Origin: Paracoccus marcusii
GTDB taxonomy: Bacteria; Pseudomonadota; Alphaproteobacteria; Rhodobacterales; Rhodobacteraceae
Reading direction: 5' to 3'
DNA length: 64,000 nt
Assembly (NCBI RefSeq): GCF_028621715.1
Contig: NZ_CP117466.1
Span: 3,111,812-3,175,811 of the forward strand
Under the pieces are notes generated by a model that searched no databases, was not told the DNA's origin, and saw nothing but the letters and a program-made list of their open reading frames with translations. Made by a program: the position numbers and the translations under genes. This document shows, piece by piece, positions 35,131 to 49,351 of this stretch; position 1 is the first letter of the stretch, and every line of letters begins with the position of its first letter.

Positions 35131-35902
35131 TTCCCATCTCCTTGTTAAAGTCGTGAATGAGCCGAAGCCCGTGCATCGTCAAATCGTCTTCAATCGCATC
35201 GAACAGGTCGAACCCCTGATCGAACAATGGCGCAAGCCCGCCAGTGGCTATCACTTTCATGGGTCGGTCGCGCTCGGCGCGGATCTTGTCCACGATACCG
35301 TCGACCAGCCCCACATATCCCCAGAACACGCCTGACTGGATACATGCAACCGTATTCGTGCCGATCACCGTCGCGGGCATCGTCACATCGACATGCGGCA
35401 GGGACGCCGCCCCCATGTGCAGCGCCTCCAGCGACAGGTTCACGCCCGGCGCGATGACGCCCCCGATATAGGCGCCGTCGATGTCGACCACGTCGAATGT
35501 GGTGGCCGTGCCGAAATCGACCACGATCAGGTCCGGGCCGTGCCGGTCATAGGCGCCGACCGTGTTCACCAGCCGGTCGGGCCCCACGGTCGTCCCCGCA
35601 TCGACCCGCGGCGGCACCGGCAGCAGGCAGTCGGGCTTGCCCACCACCAGGGGCCGCGTGTCGAAATAGCGGTTGCACAGCACCCGCAGATTGAAGACCA
35701 CCCGCGGCGCCGTGGCGCTGATGATGCAGGCGTCGATCTGCAGCTCGAACCGCTGCACCGCGATCAGCGTGGACAGCCAGACATAGTATTCGTCCGCCGT
35801 CCGCCGATGATCCGTGCGGATCCGCCAGTGGGACAGGAACCGCGTCCCGTCCCAGATCGAGAAGACAGTGTTCGTGTTGCCGGTATCGATGCACAGCAGC
35901 AT
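35123..35902 (-). CDS. coaX: Type III pantothenate kinase
   Basis: First step of CoA synthesis from pantothenate, an ATP- and monovalent-cation-dependent kinase. The 259 residues show MLLCIDTGNTNTVFSIWDG (phosphate loop), TVGPDRLVNTVGAYDRHG, IVVDFGTATTFDVVDIDGAYIGGVIAPG and the later IATGGLAPLF. Together with panB and panC elsewhere in this window it indicates local clustering of CoA-related genes. Starts four bases downstream of the birA stop and overlaps rnj. Confidence 0.96.
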   Translation of the reverse strand: MLLCIDTGNTNTVFSIWDGTRFLSHWRIRTDHRRTADEYYVWLSTLIAVQRFELQIDACIISATAPRVVFNLRVLCNRYFDTRPLVVGKPDCLLPVPPRVDAGTTVGPDRLVNTVGAYDRHGPDLIVVDFGTATTFDVVDIDGAYIGGVIAPGVNLSLEALHMGAASLPHVDVTMPATVIGTNTVACIQSGVFWGYVGLVDGIVDKIRAERDRPMKVIATGGLAPLFDQGFDLFDAIEDDLTMHGLRLIHDFNKEMGNG

Positions 35903-35906
35903 GGAT

Positions 35907-36674
35907 CTAGCCCCCGAAATGGATGTCTGCGGCGGAAATCGCCTGGCGGCCGCGCGGACCCGTCAGGATCAGGGCGCCGGTTTCGTCGATACCGTCGAAG
36001 CGCCCGGTGATCTCGGCGGTGCCGGTGCGGGCGGTGATCGTCTCTCCCAGCCTTGCGGCGCGGGCCAGCCAGGCTGCGCGGATCGGCGCAAAGCCATAGG
36101 CCGACATCTTCCGCATGCCTTCGTCGAAACGGACGGCCAGCGCGTCCAGCAGATCGTCGGGCGTCACGGTCAGGCCGGTCTCTCCGGCCAGGCTGACCGG
36201 ACGCAGCGCACCGGCCTCGACCTCGGACGGCTCCGGGGCCTGCGCCAGATTGACGCCGATGCCGATCGCCAACACCGCGACCTGTCCCCCTGCCCCGCTG
36301 CTCTCCAGCAGGATGCCCGACAGCTTGCCGCCGTTCAGCAGGACGTCGTTGGGCCATTTCAGGGACAGGTTCAGCGCTGGACCGCAGAGGTCGCGCAGCG
36401 CGTCATGCACGGCCAGCGCCGCGACGAAAGACAACCTCGCCGCATCGGCCGCAACCCCCTGCGGGCGCAGGACCAGCGTAGCGGCAAAGTTTCCGGGCGG
36501 ATCGGTCCAGGCGCGGCCGCGGCGGCCACGGCCGGCCTGCTGTTCGCGCGCCATGATCCAGGCCGGCCCACCAAGCGTCGGGGCCAGCCTGAAGGCTTCG
36601 GCGTTGGTGCTGTCCACACGGTCCAGGACATGGCGTGCCACGCCCTGGGGCCATGTGGCGGGCGGGTTATTCAC
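35907..36674 (-). CDS. birA: Biotin-[acetyl-CoA-carboxylase] ligase
   Basis: Attaches biotin to the carboxyl carrier protein. It lacks the N-terminal DNA-binding domain of the E. coli bifunctional BirA, as usual in alphaproteobacteria. Motifs in about 255 residues: [63 protein letters not shown], and [11 protein letters not shown]. The start is uncertain: GTG at 36674 (preferred here) or TTG at 36680, both inside the end of nuoN. I recall URF6 of the Paracoccus nqo cluster being a birA homologue. Confidence 0.93.
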   Translation of the reverse strand: MNNPPATWPQGVARHVLDRVDSTNAEAFRLAPTLGGPAWIMAREQQAGRGRRGRAWTDPPGNFAATLVLRPQGVAADAARLSFVAALAVHDALRDLCGPALNLSLKWPNDVLLNGGKLSGILLESSGAGGQVAVLAIGIGVNLAQAPEPSEVEAGALRPVSLAGETGLTVTPDDLLDALAVRFDEGMRKMSAYGFAPIRAAWLARAARLGETITARTGTAEITGRFDGIDETGALILTGPRGRQAISAADIHFGG

Positions 36675-38127
36675 CCGCAACCGTGGCTTGACCGACCAGC
36701 GATTGCGCGGCCAGCGCCGCGGAATCGTCGATGCCCAGCAGGGTGATCGAACCCAGCAGCAGCGCGAAGGCCGGCACCAGCAGGGCGGCGTACTGCACGC
36801 TGCCCATGCGGCTGGTCACGCCCTCGGTCTCGGCGCCGAAATACATGTAGTACACGATGCGCAGGTAATAGAATGCGCCGATGACAGATGCGATCACGCC
36901 GGCGACAGCCAGCCATGCCATGCCACCATCGACCGCTGCCGACAGCACGCCGTACTTGGCCCAGAAACCGACCAGCGGCGGCACGCCCGCAAGGCTGAAC
37001 ATCAGCAGCAGGACCGCCATCGCCTTCAGCGGCTCGGCGCTGGCAAAGCGGTTCAGGCTCTCCAGGTCGGTGATCGGGCGGCCATCGCGTTCCAGCGACA
37101 GGATGAAGGCAAAGCTGCCCACGTTCATGACCGCATAGATGGCCATGTAGATCAGCATGGCCTGCACCCCGTAGGCGGTGCCCGCAGCCAGGCCGACCAG
37201 TGCAAAGCCCATATGCGCGATCGAGGAATAGGCCATCAGACGCTTGATGTTGCGTTGACCGATGCCCGCGATCGAGCCCAGGAACATCGACAGCAGCGCC
37301 AGCACCGCGATGATCTGACCCCAATCGGCCGGCACGTTCCCGAAGGCGTCGAACATCAGCCGCGCAATCAGCGCCATCGCCGCGACCTTGGGCGCAGTGG
37401 CCAGGAACGCGGTCACCGGCGAGGGCGAACCTTCGTAGACGTCCGGCGTCCACATGTGGAACGGCACGGCGGACACCTTGAAGGCCAGGCCGACCAGCAG
37501 GAACACCAGACCGAACAGCAGGCCCAGAGGCAGGCTTCCGGCCTGAACGGCCTGCATGATGCCGGCGAATTGCGTGGTGCCGGCAAAGCCGTAGACCAGC
37601 GACGCACCATAGAGCAGCAGGCCAGAGCTGAGCGCGCCCAGCACGAAATACTTCAACCCGGCCTCGGACGACTTGACGCTTTCGCGGCGCATGGCGGCGA
37701 CGACGTACAGCGCCAGCGACTGCAGCTCCAGGCCCATGTACAATGACAGCAGGTCGCCGGCCGACACCATCACCATCATGCCGACGGTCGCCAGCACGAT
37801 CAGGATGGGGTATTCAAACCGCATCAGGCGATGCCGTTCCATGTACTCGGCGCTCATCGCGAGCACCGCGGCGCCGGACAGCAGGATCGTGACCTTGGCG
37901 AAACGGCCGAAGGCGTCGTCCATGAACATCCCGAAGAACGCGCTCTGCTGCGGGCGGTCGGCCATGCCCACCACCATCGCCGCCGCCAGAAGCGCCGCCA
38001 CGCTGGCCCACAGGATCTGCCGTGCGATCCGGTCCTTGCCCAGATAGGCCCCCGCCAGCAGCGCGGCCAGCGCATAGATCGCCAGCAGCAGCTCGGGCAG
38101 AATGGTGGAGATATCCAAACCGGTCAT
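36667..38127 (-). CDS. nuoN: NADH-quinone oxidoreductase subunit N
   Basis: Antiporter-like membrane subunit of complex I, 486 residues with about 14 membrane segments. It has the conserved proton-channel elements ([55 protein letters not shown]). The start at 38127 (MTGLDIST) follows GAGGAACGCACG; longer forms have a non-family N-terminus. Ends inside the start of birA. Confidence 0.96.
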   Translation of the reverse strand: MTGLDISTILPELLLAIYALAALLAGAYLGKDRIARQILWASVAALLAAAMVVGMADRPQQSAFFGMFMDDAFGRFAKVTILLSGAAVLAMSAEYMERHRLMRFEYPILIVLATVGMMVMVSAGDLLSLYMGLELQSLALYVVAAMRRESVKSSEAGLKYFVLGALSSGLLLYGASLVYGFAGTTQFAGIMQAVQAGSLPLGLLFGLVFLLVGLAFKVSAVPFHMWTPDVYEGSPSPVTAFLATAPKVAAMALIARLMFDAFGNVPADWGQIIAVLALLSMFLGSIAGIGQRNIKRLMAYSSIAHMGFALVGLAAGTAYGVQAMLIYMAIYAVMNVGSFAFILSLERDGRPITDLESLNRFASAEPLKAMAVLLLMFSLAGVPPLVGFWAKYGVLSAAVDGGMAWLAVAGVIASVIGAFYYLRIVYYMYFGAETEGVTSRMGSVQYAALLVPAFALLLGSITLLGIDDSAALAAQSLVGQATVAGE

Positions 38128-38137
38128 CGTGCGTTCC

Positions 38138-39691
38138 TCAATGGCTGGCGGTGGCCGAGGCCAGGTCGCCCGTCGCCGCATCAGCAGGCAGCGCGTCGTT
38201 GTAATTCACCAGCAGCGCCTGGACCGAGGGGCCGGTGATGTCGGTGACCAGGCGCGGATAGACGCCCAGGATCAGGGTCATGGCGATCAGCGGCGCAAAG
38301 ATCCAGCGTTCGCGCGGGGTCATGTCGGTGATCGTGCGCAGGCTTTCCTTGATCAGCGCGCCCATGGTGACGCGGCGGTAAAGCCACAGCGCATAGGCCG
38401 CCGACAGGATCACGCCGGTCGCTGCGACGAAGGCCACCCAGGTGTTGGCATGGAACGTCCCCATCAGGGTCAGGAACTCGCCCACGAAGCCCGATGTGCC
38501 GGGCAGGCCCACGTTGGCCATGGTGAAGAACATGAAGACCAGCGCATAGACCGGCATCCGGTTCACCAGACCGCCATAGGCGTCGATCTCGCGCGTGTGC
38601 ATGCGGTCGTAGATGACGCCCACGCAGAGGAACAAAGCGCCCGAGATGAAGCCGTGCGACAGCATCTGGAAGATCGCCCCGTCCAGACCCTGCTGGTTGG
38701 CGGCAAAGATGCCCATGGTCACATAGCCCATGTGGGCGACCGACGAATAGGCGATCAGCTTTTTCATGTCCGACTGTGCCAGTGCCACCAGCGAGGTGTA
38801 GACGATCGCGATGGCGGACATCCACAGGACGATGCCCTGCAGCAGGTCGGACGCCACCGGGAACATCGGCAGGCTGAAGCGCAGGAAGCCGTAGCCACCC
38901 ATTTTCAGCAGAACCGCCGCCAGGACCACGGACCCCGCAGTCGGCGCCTGCACGTGCGCGTCGGGCAGCCAGGTGTGGACCGGCCACATCGGCATCTTGA
39001 CCGCGAAGCTGGCGAAGAAGGCCAGGAACAGCAGCGTCTGCATGCCACCGACGATGCTGAAGCCCATGAACGCCATCGTCTCGGACGGGAAGTCGAAGGC
39101 CAGCAGCTGGGCGATGTCGGTGGTGCCCGCAGTGCGTGCCATCGCGATCATCGCGACCAGCATCAGCACGGAGCCGATGAACGTATAGAGGAAGAACTTG
39201 AACGAGGCATAGATGCGGTTCTTACCGCCCCAGATGCCGATGATCAGGAACATCGGGATCAGCCCAGCCTCGAAGAACAGATAGAACAGGATCAGGTCCA
39301 GCGCCGCGAAGACGCCGATCATCAGCCCTTCCAGCACCAGGAAGGCGATCATGTATTCCTTGACCCGCATCTTGACGTCCCAGCAGGACAGGATGGTCAG
39401 CGGCATCAGGAAGGTGGTCAGCATGATGAACAGGACGGAGATCCCGTCGACGCCCATCTTGTAGCGCAGGCCCATGATCCAGGCGTGATCCTCGACGAAC
39501 TGGAAGCCCGTGTTCGCAGGCTCGAAGCCCGACAGCAGGAACAGCGACACCAGGAAGGTCGCGCTGGTCGCGATCAGGGCCAGCCACTTGGCGTTCTTCT
39601 GCGATGCGGCGTCGTCGCCGCGCAGGAACAGGGCCAGGATGCCCGCCGCCACGATCGGCAGGAAGGTGATGATGGAAAGAAGGTTCGTCAT
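38138..39691 (-). CDS. nuoM: NADH-quinone oxidoreductase subunit M
   Basis: Membrane proton-pumping subunit of complex I, 517 residues. Blocks include [68 protein letters not shown] and [19 protein letters not shown] single base separates it from the nuoL stop. Ten bases separate its stop from nuoN. Confidence 0.97.
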   Translation of the reverse strand: MTNLLSIITFLPIVAAGILALFLRGDDAASQKNAKWLALIATSATFLVSLFLLSGFEPANTGFQFVEDHAWIMGLRYKMGVDGISVLFIMLTTFLMPLTILSCWDVKMRVKEYMIAFLVLEGLMIGVFAALDLILFYLFFEAGLIPMFLIIGIWGGKNRIYASFKFFLYTFIGSVLMLVAMIAMARTAGTTDIAQLLAFDFPSETMAFMGFSIVGGMQTLLFLAFFASFAVKMPMWPVHTWLPDAHVQAPTAGSVVLAAVLLKMGGYGFLRFSLPMFPVASDLLQGIVLWMSAIAIVYTSLVALAQSDMKKLIAYSSVAHMGYVTMGIFAANQQGLDGAIFQMLSHGFISGALFLCVGVIYDRMHTREIDAYGGLVNRMPVYALVFMFFTMANVGLPGTSGFVGEFLTLMGTFHANTWVAFVAATGVILSAAYALWLYRRVTMGALIKESLRTITDMTPRERWIFAPLIAMTLILGVYPRLVTDITGPSVQALLVNYNDALPADAATGDLASATASH

Positions 39692-39692
39692 G

Positions 39693-41831
39693 TCAGTGCG
39701 CGCCCCGCATCATCACCCAGATCAGCAAGCCCACGATGCCCAGAACCATCGCGAAGGCGTAGTGGAACAGATAGCCCGACTGCACCCGTCCGGCGAACCG
39801 GGTCAGGCGCGGGATGATTCCCAAGGCTAGCCCGTTGATGGCGCCGTCGATAACGGCTCCGTCACCGGCCGTCCACAGCTTGCGGCCGATCCAGCGCGCG
39901 GGACGCACGAAGATCGCGTCATAGGCCTGGTCGAAGTACCACTTGTTCAGCAGGAACTGGTACAGGCCCCGCTGTTGTGCCGCCAGCTGGCCGGGCAGTT
40001 CGGGACGGCGGATGTACATCAGCCACGCCAGACCGAACCCGATCAGCATCGCGATGAACGGCGACACCTTGACCCAGGCGGGGACATAGTGGGCGTCATG
40101 CATCACGTGGTTGTCCGGCCGCATGTAGATCGCACCGGGCGTCACGGCATAGCTGGCGATGTCGGCCGGATCCTCGGCCGCGCCTGCGGCGGCGTGGGTT
40201 GCGGCACCCTCGGGCTCCGCTGCGGGGGCCTCGGCCACGCTGCCTTCCAGGGCCGTGCCGGTGCCCGCGACGGCGGCGCCTTCGGCATGTCCGGCCTCCT
40301 CGTGGTGGACGGCGGCCTCGATCCCGAAGAAGCCGGCAACGCCCTCCTCCTCGAAGAAGCTGTTGTACCAGATCATGCCTGCGAAGATCGAGCCGAAGGC
40401 CAGCACGACCAGCGGCGCGGTCATCACGCGCGGGCTCTCATGCGCGTGGTCATGCGCATGATGATCGCCGCGCGGCGTGCCGAAGAACGTCATGAACATC
40501 AGTCGCCAGGAATAGAAGCTGGTCATCAGCGCGGCGATCACCAGCATCCAGAAGGCATAGGTGCTGCCGACGAAGGCGCTCTCGATCACGGCATCCTTGG
40601 ACAGGAAGCCCGCGAAGCCGATATGGGTCAGCGGGATGCCCACGCCCGTGATGGCCAGCGTGCCGATCATCATTGCCGCGAAGGTCAGCGGGATCTTCTT
40701 GCGCAGCCCCCCATAGTTTCGCATGTCCTGCTCGTGATGCATCGCGTGGATCACCGAACCCGCGCCCAGGAACAGCATGGCCTTGAAGAAGGCATGCGTG
40801 AATAGGTGGAACATGGCGACCGAATAGACGCCGACGCCTGCTGCTACGAACATGTAGCCCAGCTGCGAACAGGTCGAATAGGCGATGACGCGCTTGATGT
40901 CGTTCTGGACCAGACCGACAGTCGCCGCGAAGAAGGCGGTGGTCGCGCCGATATAGACGATGAACATCTTGGCTTCGGGCGCGAATTCGTAAAGCGGCGA
41001 CATCCGGCAGACCAGGAACACGCCCGCGGTGACCATGGTCGCCGCGTGGATCAGGGCCGACACCGGGGTCGGGCCCTCCATCGCGTCGGGCAGCCAGGTG
41101 TGCAGGAACAGCTGCGCCGACTTGCCCATTGCGCCGATGAAAAGCAGGATCGCCAGCACGTTGGCGGCGTTCCAGTCACGCCACAGGAAGGTCATCTCGG
41201 TCTGGGCCAGCATCGGGACCTGGGCGAAGATCTCGTCGAACTGGATCGACCCGGTCATCCACCAAAGGCCGAAGATGCCCAGCAGGAAGCCGAAGTCACC
41301 AACGCGGTTGACGATGAACGCCTTCATCGCGGCGGCGCCCGCCGACTGCTTCTTGAAGTAGAAGCCGATCAGCAGATACGAGGCGACGCCCACGCCTTCC
41401 CAACCGAAGAACATCTGCAGCAGGTTGTCGGAGGTCACCAGCATCAGCATCGAGAAGGTGAAGAACGACAGATAGGCGAAGAAACGCGCGCGGTAGGGCT
41501 CGTCGTCGCCGAAATTCTCGTCATGCGCCATGTAGCCGAAGCTGTAGAGGTGCACGAGCGCCGAGACCGAATTGATCACGATCAGCATGATCGCGGTCAG
41601 GCGGTCCAGTCGGATCGCCCATTCGGAGGTGAAGTCGCCCGAGACGATCCAGTCCATGACGGGGATGCTCTGCGGCTCGCCCAGGGTCAGGAAGACCACC
41701 CACGACAGGGCCGCGGCGGCAAACAGTATGGTGGTCGTCAGGATCTGCGCGCCGCGCTCTCCGATCAGGCGCCATCCGAAGCCCGCGATCAGCGCACCCA
41801 GCAGGGGCGCGAAAAGAATGAACTGAGCCAT
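39693..41831 (-). CDS. nuoL: NADH-quinone oxidoreductase subunit L
   Basis: Largest antiporter-like complex I subunit with the long lateral helix, 712 residues. Signature blocks: [52 protein letters not shown], and [19 protein letters not shown] Glu/Ala/His-rich loop at about 485-555 (with many HE and EG/EA repeats) is a species-variable insertion before the last helices. It lies four bases after nuoK. Confidence 0.97.
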   Translation of the reverse strand: MAQFILFAPLLGALIAGFGWRLIGERGAQILTTTILFAAAALSWVVFLTLGEPQSIPVMDWIVSGDFTSEWAIRLDRLTAIMLIVINSVSALVHLYSFGYMAHDENFGDDEPYRARFFAYLSFFTFSMLMLVTSDNLLQMFFGWEGVGVASYLLIGFYFKKQSAGAAAMKAFIVNRVGDFGFLLGIFGLWWMTGSIQFDEIFAQVPMLAQTEMTFLWRDWNAANVLAILLFIGAMGKSAQLFLHTWLPDAMEGPTPVSALIHAATMVTAGVFLVCRMSPLYEFAPEAKMFIVYIGATTAFFAATVGLVQNDIKRVIAYSTCSQLGYMFVAAGVGVYSVAMFHLFTHAFFKAMLFLGAGSVIHAMHHEQDMRNYGGLRKKIPLTFAAMMIGTLAITGVGIPLTHIGFAGFLSKDAVIESAFVGSTYAFWMLVIAALMTSFYSWRLMFMTFFGTPRGDHHAHDHAHESPRVMTAPLVVLAFGSIFAGMIWYNSFFEEEGVAGFFGIEAAVHHEEAGHAEGAAVAGTGTALEGSVAEAPAAEPEGAATHAAAGAAEDPADIASYAVTPGAIYMRPDNHVMHDAHYVPAWVKVSPFIAMLIGFGLAWLMYIRRPELPGQLAAQQRGLYQFLLNKWYFDQAYDAIFVRPARWIGRKLWTAGDGAVIDGAINGLALGIIPRLTRFAGRVQSGYLFHYAFAMVLGIVGLLIWVMMRGAH

Positions 41832-41835
41832 GACC

Positions 41836-42798
<963 letters not shown>

Positions 42799-42802
<4 letters not shown>

Positions 42803-43212
42803 GACTGGGGGCTCCCCTCGGATTCGGTAAAGACGCCCTGGGCGATCTCCAGCGCCTTCTGCATCGCCGGCAGGCCGCCGAACATGCCCATCTGATAGAT
42901 CACCTCGGCGATCTCGCGCGGGGTGGCGCCTGCCTCGATGGCGTGGCGGATGGTCATGCGCATCTGCGGTTCGGCCAGCGCGCCCTGCACGGTCATCGCC
43001 GCAATGGTCACCAGCAGGCGGGTGCGCGCATCCAGGCCGTCGCGGTTGAAGGTCTTGCCGAACCACATCTCCAGCATGTCCGCGGGCATGGTCGGGAACA
43101 TCTTCTCGAACGCCTTGACGTCGAAATGCTCCAGCGCCGGATTGAAGGTCCGCGCCATCTCCTGTCCCTGGCTCAGCATCTGCTGGAACATCTTGGTGAA
43201 GGGATCGGTCAT
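42799..43212 (-). CDS. AhpD-like / carboxymuconolactone decarboxylase-family protein in the nuo operon
   Basis: 137-residue helical protein. Residues 55-130 ([59 protein letters not shown]) match the carboxymuconolactone decarboxylase fold. The CxxC/His redox pair of true AhpD is absent: MTVQGA stands where AhpD has Cys residues, so a peroxidase role is unlikely. It is coupled on both sides, by ATGA with nuoI and with nuoJ. It takes the place of the accessory frame URF5 I recall between nqo9 and nqo10 in Paracoccus. Function in complex I is unknown. Confidence 0.85.
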
Positions 43213-43700
43213 CTGTAGGGCGCGTCCATCGCCAGGTTGCGCGCGATCTCGGATTCCCAACGAGCGCCGTTATCCAGCAGCTTGTCCTTGTTGTAGAACA
43301 ACTCCTCGCGGGTCTCAGTGGCGAATTCAAAGTTCGGCCCTTCGACGATCGCATCGACCGGGCAGGCCTCCTGGCAGAAGCCGCAATAGATGCACTTGGT
43401 CATGTCGATGTCATAGCGCGTCGTGCGGCGCGAGCCATCGTCGCGCGGTTCGGCATCGATGGTGATCGCCTGCGCAGGGCAGATCGCTTCGCACAGCTTG
43501 CAGGCGATGCAGCGCTCCTCGCCGTTGGGATAGCGGCGCAGGGCGTGCTCGCCGCGGAAGCGCGGCGACAGCGGACCCTTTTCGTGGGGATAGTTGATGG
43601 TCGCCTTGGGCGCGAAGAAATAGCGCATGCCCAGGCCGAACCCTTTGATGAAATCCACCATCAGGAAGTACTTGGTGGCGCGGACGACGTCGAAAGCCAT
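43209..43700 (-). CDS. nuoI: NADH-quinone oxidoreductase subunit I
   Basis: 163-residue ferredoxin-like subunit holding clusters N6a and N6b. It has two CxxCxxCxxxCP motifs: Cys64, 67, 70, 74 ([12 protein letters not shown]) and Cys103, 106, 109, 113 ([12 protein letters not shown]). The N-terminal amphipathic helix is present. The stop overlaps the AhpD-like gene start. Confidence 0.97.
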   Translation of the reverse strand: MAFDVVRATKYFLMVDFIKGFGLGMRYFFAPKATINYPHEKGPLSPRFRGEHALRRYPNGEERCIACKLCEAICPAQAITIDAEPRDDGSRRTTRYDIDMTKCIYCGFCQEACPVDAIVEGPNFEFATETREELFYNKDKLLDNGARWESEIARNLAMDAPYR

Positions 43701-43703
43701 CTT

Positions 43704-44735
43704 TTACACTCCTGCCCAACGGGCCCAGAAGGTCCCGAAGACTTCGAATTTCGCAAGGAAAGCCACGATCACGACCCAGCCCAGGGACAGCGGCAGGAAC
43801 ACCTTCCAGCCGATCCGCATCAACTGGTCATAGCGGTACCGCGGCACGATGGCCTTCACCATCGCGAACATGAAGAACCAGATGACCATCTTGAGGAACA
43901 TCCAGATCGCGCCGTCCGGCAGGCCGGGGATGGGCGACAGCCAGCCACCGAAAAACAGCAGGCTGATCAGCGCGCACATCAGCCACATGGCGATGTATTC
44001 GCCGGCCATGAACAGCAGATAGGGGGTCGAGGAATATTCGGTCATGAAGCCCGCGACCAGTTCGGATTCCGCTTCCGGCAGGTCGAAGGGCGGGCGGTTG
44101 GTCTCGGCCAGGGCCGACACGAAGAACAGGACGACCATCGGCAGGTGCGGCAGCCAGAACCAGGACAGCAGTCCCGCCCCGCGCTGCGCTTCGACGATGG
44201 CCGTCAGGTTCATCGAGCCTGCCGAGATGATCACGCCGATGATGATCAGGCCCAGGCTGACCTCATAGCTGATCATCTGTGCGGCCGACCGCAGCGAGCC
44301 CAGGAACGGGAACTTGGAGTTGGACGCCCAGCCCCCCATGATCACCCCATAGACCTCCAGCGAGGAGACCGCGAAGATGAACAGGATGCCCACGTTGATG
44401 TCTGCCATGACCCAGCCCGGCGCGAAGGGAATCGCCACGAAGGCCAGCAGCGCCAGCATCATCGACAGGAACGGCGCCAGGAAGAACACGAACTTGTCCG
44501 CGCCCGCGGGCACGACGATTTCCTTGACCACGAATTTCAGCGCGTCGGCGAATGTCTGAAGGACGCCCCAGGGCCCGACCACGTTGGGTCCGCGGCGCAT
44601 CTGCACCGCCGCCCAGATCTTGCGGTCGCCATAGACCATGTAGACCAGCGACAGCATCACGAAGACGATCAGCGCCAGGCCCTGCGCCAGCAGGATCAGC
44701 GCGATGCCCCAGGAGGATGCCCAAAATTCAGCCAT
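43704..44735 (-). CDS. nuoH: NADH-quinone oxidoreductase subunit H
   Basis: 343-residue membrane subunit forming much of the quinone channel. Blocks: [43 protein letters not shown] sequence read here as [27 protein letters not shown], and [17 protein letters not shown]. It follows the lipoprotein gene and precedes nuoI by three bases. Confidence 0.97.
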   Translation of the reverse strand: MAEFWASSWGIALILLAQGLALIVFVMLSLVYMVYGDRKIWAAVQMRRGPNVVGPWGVLQTFADALKFVVKEIVVPAGADKFVFFLAPFLSMMLALLAFVAIPFAPGWVMADINVGILFIFAVSSLEVYGVIMGGWASNSKFPFLGSLRSAAQMISYEVSLGLIIIGVIISAGSMNLTAIVEAQRGAGLLSWFWLPHLPMVVLFFVSALAETNRPPFDLPEAESELVAGFMTEYSSTPYLLFMAGEYIAMWLMCALISLLFFGGWLSPIPGLPDGAIWMFLKMVIWFFMFAMVKAIVPRYRYDQLMRIGWKVFLPLSLGWVVIVAFLAKFEVFGTFWARWAGV

Positions 44736-44753
44736 GATGCCAGTCCCTTTGCC

Positions 44754-45500
44754 TTACGCCGTTGGAATGCCGCGTGCGTCGCATTCGCGCAAGGTCTCTT
44801 CCGTTTCCATCACCCGCAATCCCATCGGCTTGCTGTCCGACAGCAGGAACGCCGATCCGATCAGCAGCTTGCCGTTCCGTTCGGCCTGAAGCGTGCGGAC
44901 ATGCCGACCATAGGGGTTGCCGTTGTCGCGGGCCCAACCGGCCAATGCGCAGGTGGCATACGAGAACGCGATATCCGCGTCCACCCCCTGCTGCAGATTG
45001 GCCGTCACCTCGACCAGATCGGCCCCCGCGCCGCGGTTCAGCGGCACCACCTGCACGGCGATGAAGGATTCGGGCGCGATCTCGGTCCCCTCGGCCAGCA
45101 CCGGCAGCGCGGGCTGGGTCCGGGCGGCGAACGCTTCCAGCGCCTTCTGCTGCGCGGTCTTCTCCCGCGGGCGGTTGGGCGCGACGAGGCCTGCGAAATC
45201 CAGATCCAGGTTCTGGTTCAGCGCCTCGAGGTCGGCCTCGGTCACCGCAAAGGCGTCGCGGCCTCCGGGGCTGTCCAGATCCATCGTCGTGACGCTGCCG
45301 TCCTCCTCCAGGATCAGGATCTCTCCCGACTGGCTGGACACGCGGGCGCGGCCAAGCCTGTCGCCCCCCGCCACCGAGGCCGCCACCGGAGGACGCGCCT
45401 CCGCCCCCCCACCGGTCGAGGTCTGCATGCAGCCCGACAGGGCCAAGACGGCCCCGATCAGGGCCGTCACCGAAGCGCTTGTCCGAACAGTGGGGGTCAT
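44754..45500 (-). CDS. Predicted lipoprotein encoded between nuoG and nuoH
   Basis: 248-residue protein with a lipoprotein signal peptide: basic start, hydrophobic ALIGAVLALSGC and lipobox cysteine Cys24. The mature part is soluble, with a charged central helix (EKTAQQKALEAFAAR) and a C-terminal domain with Cys residues (CALAGWARDNGNPYGRHVRTLQAERNGKLLIGSAF). I do not recognise the family. It corresponds in position to URF4 of the Paracoccus nqo cluster. A membrane-attached periplasmic protein made with complex I could aid assembly, but no function is shown. Confidence 0.82.
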   Translation of the reverse strand: MTPTVRTSASVTALIGAVLALSGCMQTSTGGGAEARPPVAASVAGGDRLGRARVSSQSGEILILEEDGSVTTMDLDSPGGRDAFAVTEADLEALNQNLDLDFAGLVAPNRPREKTAQQKALEAFAARTQPALPVLAEGTEIAPESFIAVQVVPLNRGAGADLVEVTANLQQGVDADIAFSYATCALAGWARDNGNPYGRHVRTLQAERNGKLLIGSAFLLSDSKPMGLRVMETEETLRECDARGIPTA

Positions 45501-45505
45501 CCTTG

Positions 45506-47518
45506 TTACTCCGCAGCCAACGCGGGCATATGGCGCGCCGCAGCCATGCGCGACAACTCTCCCATCAGCGGAGAGCTGCGTGCGATCGGGTTCGTCAGAT
45601 AGAAATCACGGATCGGGTTCACGAAGGCCGCCTGGCCCAGGTCCCGCATCGGCAGGGGCTGCCAGTCGCTCTCGACGACCTGATCGACCTGGCCCAGATG
45701 CGGCACGGCCTCGACCAGCGCACGACGCAGCTGCGCCAGGCTGTCCCACGGCAGGGTCTGGCCCAGCTCGGCCGACAGGGCGCGCAGGATGGCCCAGTTC
45801 TCCTTGGCCTCGCCCGGCGCGAAATTGGCGCGCATGGCCAGCTGGGGACGGCCCTCGGTGTTCACGAACAGGCCCATCTCTTCGGTATAGCAGGCGGCGG
45901 GCAGGATGATGTCGGCGCGATGCGCGCCCCGGTCGCCATGGCTGCCCTGATAGATGACTACAGGACCCGCGGCGATCTCGACCTCATCGGCGCCCAGGTT
46001 GAAGATCACCTGCGCCCCGTCGATCGCGGCGGACATCCCGCCCTCGGTCACGGCACCCACGTCCATCGCACCCACGCGGCCCGCTGCGGTGTGCAGGACC
46101 AGCAGGCGCGCACCGGTGGTCTGGGCCAAGGCCTGGGCGGCGGCCAGCACGGCCTCGCCGTCGGCCTCGCGCAGGGCGCCCTGCCCGATGATGATGATGC
46201 CCGCGTCCTCGGACTGTTCGGCCTTGTCCAGCAAGGCGGACAGCGCCGCGCGATCGGTGCCCGCATGGTCATAATCGAAGGTCAAATCGACCGCCGGACC
46301 GACGACCGTGACCTGCGCGCCGCGTGCCCAGGCCCGGCGCAGGCGGGCGTTCAGCACGGCCGCCTCGTCGCGCGGGTTGGTCCCGATCAGCAGGATGGAC
46401 GCAGCGGTGTCGATATCCTCGATCACCGCATTGCCGACATAGCCCGACCGGTTGCCCGCGGGAAGGCGCGCGCCGTCGGTGCGGCATTCCACTGAACCGC
46501 CCAGCCCCTCGACCAGCGTCTTGAGGCTGAAGGCCGCCTCGACCGAGGCCAGGTCGCCGACCAGGCCCGCGACCTTTCCGCCCTGCATCGCGCGGGCGGC
46601 GGCGGTCAGCACCTCGGGCCAAGTGGCCGGGCGCAGGCGACCGTTCTCGCGCAGATAGGGGGTGTCCAGACGCTGGCGACGCAGACCGTCCCAAACAAAG
46701 CGGGTCTTGTCGCTGATCCACTCCTCGTTCACCGCATCATGGTTGCGCGGCAGGATGCGCATCACTTCGCGACCCTTGGTGTCCACGCGGATCGCGCTGC
46801 CAAGCGCGTCCATGACGTCGATCGTCTCGGTCTTGGTCAGCTCCCACGGGCGGGCGGTGAAGGCATAGGGCTTCGACACCAGCGCGCCCACCGGGCACAG
46901 GTCGATGATGTTGCCCTGCAGGTTCGATTCCAGCGTCTGGTTCAGATAGCTGGTGATCTCGCTGTCCTCGCCGCGACCGGTCTGGCCCATCTGGGTGATT
47001 CCCGCGACCTCGCTGGTGAAGCGCACGCAGCGGGTGCAGCTGATGCAGCGCGTCATGTGGGTCTCGACCAGCGGCCCCAGGTTCAGCTCCTCGGAGGCAC
47101 GCTTGGGCTCGCGATAGCGGCTGAAATCGACGCCGTATGCCATCGCCTGGTCCTGCAGGTCGCATTCGCCGCCCTGGTCGCAGATCGGACAATCCAGCGG
47201 ATGGTTGATCAGCAGGAACTCCATCACGCCTTCGCGGGCCTTCTTGACCATCGGACTGTTGGTGCGGATCTCAGACGGCGCGCCGTCGGGACCGGGGCGC
47301 ATGTCCTTGACCTGCATCGCGCAGGAGGCGGCGGGCTTGGGCGGGCCGCCTACGACCTCGACCAGGCACATCCGGCAGTTGCCCGCGATGGACAGCCGCT
47401 CGTGATAGCAGAAACGCGGGATCTCGATCCCGGCCTGCTCGCAGGCCTGGATCAAGGTCAGGTTCGGATCGACCTGGATCTCGATGCCGTCGATCTTGAT
47501 TGTCCGCAATTCGGCCAT
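45506..47518 (-). CDS. nuoG: NADH-quinone oxidoreductase subunit G
   Basis: 670-residue iron-sulfur subunit of the peripheral arm. The N-terminal [2Fe-2S] ferredoxin domain ([19 protein letters not shown]) is followed by the His/Cys [4Fe-4S] site ([18 protein letters not shown]) and a second [10 protein letters not shown]...CPVGAL site. The remainder is a molybdopterin-oxidoreductase-like domain without cofactor. The start at 47518 ([11 protein letters not shown]) is the family start. Confidence 0.97.
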   Translation of the reverse strand: MAELRTIKIDGIEIQVDPNLTLIQACEQAGIEIPRFCYHERLSIAGNCRMCLVEVVGGPPKPAASCAMQVKDMRPGPDGAPSEIRTNSPMVKKAREGVMEFLLINHPLDCPICDQGGECDLQDQAMAYGVDFSRYREPKRASEELNLGPLVETHMTRCISCTRCVRFTSEVAGITQMGQTGRGEDSEITSYLNQTLESNLQGNIIDLCPVGALVSKPYAFTARPWELTKTETIDVMDALGSAIRVDTKGREVMRILPRNHDAVNEEWISDKTRFVWDGLRRQRLDTPYLRENGRLRPATWPEVLTAAARAMQGGKVAGLVGDLASVEAAFSLKTLVEGLGGSVECRTDGARLPAGNRSGYVGNAVIEDIDTAASILLIGTNPRDEAAVLNARLRRAWARGAQVTVVGPAVDLTFDYDHAGTDRAALSALLDKAEQSEDAGIIIIGQGALREADGEAVLAAAQALAQTTGARLLVLHTAAGRVGAMDVGAVTEGGMSAAIDGAQVIFNLGADEVEIAAGPVVIYQGSHGDRGAHRADIILPAACYTEEMGLFVNTEGRPQLAMRANFAPGEAKENWAILRALSAELGQTLPWDSLAQLRRALVEAVPHLGQVDQVVESDWQPLPMRDLGQAAFVNPIRDFYLTNPIARSSPLMGELSRMAAARHMPALAAE

Positions 47519-47528
47519 GATGACTTCC

Positions 47529-47930
47529 TTATCTGGCACTCAGCAGCGATCCTGCGACCGTCTGCCGTGCGATTTCGTCCCGCCCGAGGCGGCAAAAGGT
47601 TTCCGGCTGTCCGTTCACGACACCGTTCTGGACCATATAGCGGTCTGCCTCGGCATAGATGCGTCGGCGATCCTCGCGGCTGTCCAGAAAGGTCTCGATC
47701 TCGGTCTCGGAATAGCCCTGATCCAGGGCATAGCGTTTCAGCGCGCGCGCCTCGCTGAAGGCACGGATCATCCGCGCGCTGATGTCGGGGCATCCCCGGC
47801 GCAGCATGTCGGCCACACGGGCCTGGACCAGCCGGTCGTTGATATAGGTCTCCTGGCTCAGCGGCACCTGCGCGGCGGCAGGAAGGGCCAGGAACGCCAG
47901 GGCGATGGCGGCAAGCATGGGTCGTTTCAT
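47529..47930 (-). CDS. Exported small protein of the nuo operon, DUF5333-like
   Basis: 133-residue protein with a cleavable signal peptide ([21 protein letters not shown]) and a helical mature part ([57 protein letters not shown]). I recall this as DUF5333, found in Rhodobacteraceae nuo operons between nuoF and nuoG; function unknown. The start at 47930 has AAAGGATG upstream. The same frame stays open upstream to an ATG at 48035 that overlaps the nuoF stop. Confidence 0.82.
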   Translation of the reverse strand: MKRPMLAAIALAFLALPAAAQVPLSQETYINDRLVQARVADMLRRGCPDISARMIRAFSEARALKRYALDQGYSETEIETFLDSREDRRRIYAEADRYMVQNGVVNGQPETFCRLGRDEIARQTVAGSLLSAR

Positions 47931-48031
47931 CACGGCATCCTTTCGGTAATCACGTGCCTCCACGTAATCACCGGCCGGGCGCATTGCCCGACACGACCCC
48001 GTGCGGGGATCGTGATATGCCGCCTTCATGC

Positions 48032-49339
<1,308 letters not shown>

Positions 49340-49351
49340 TTATTCCCGGCG

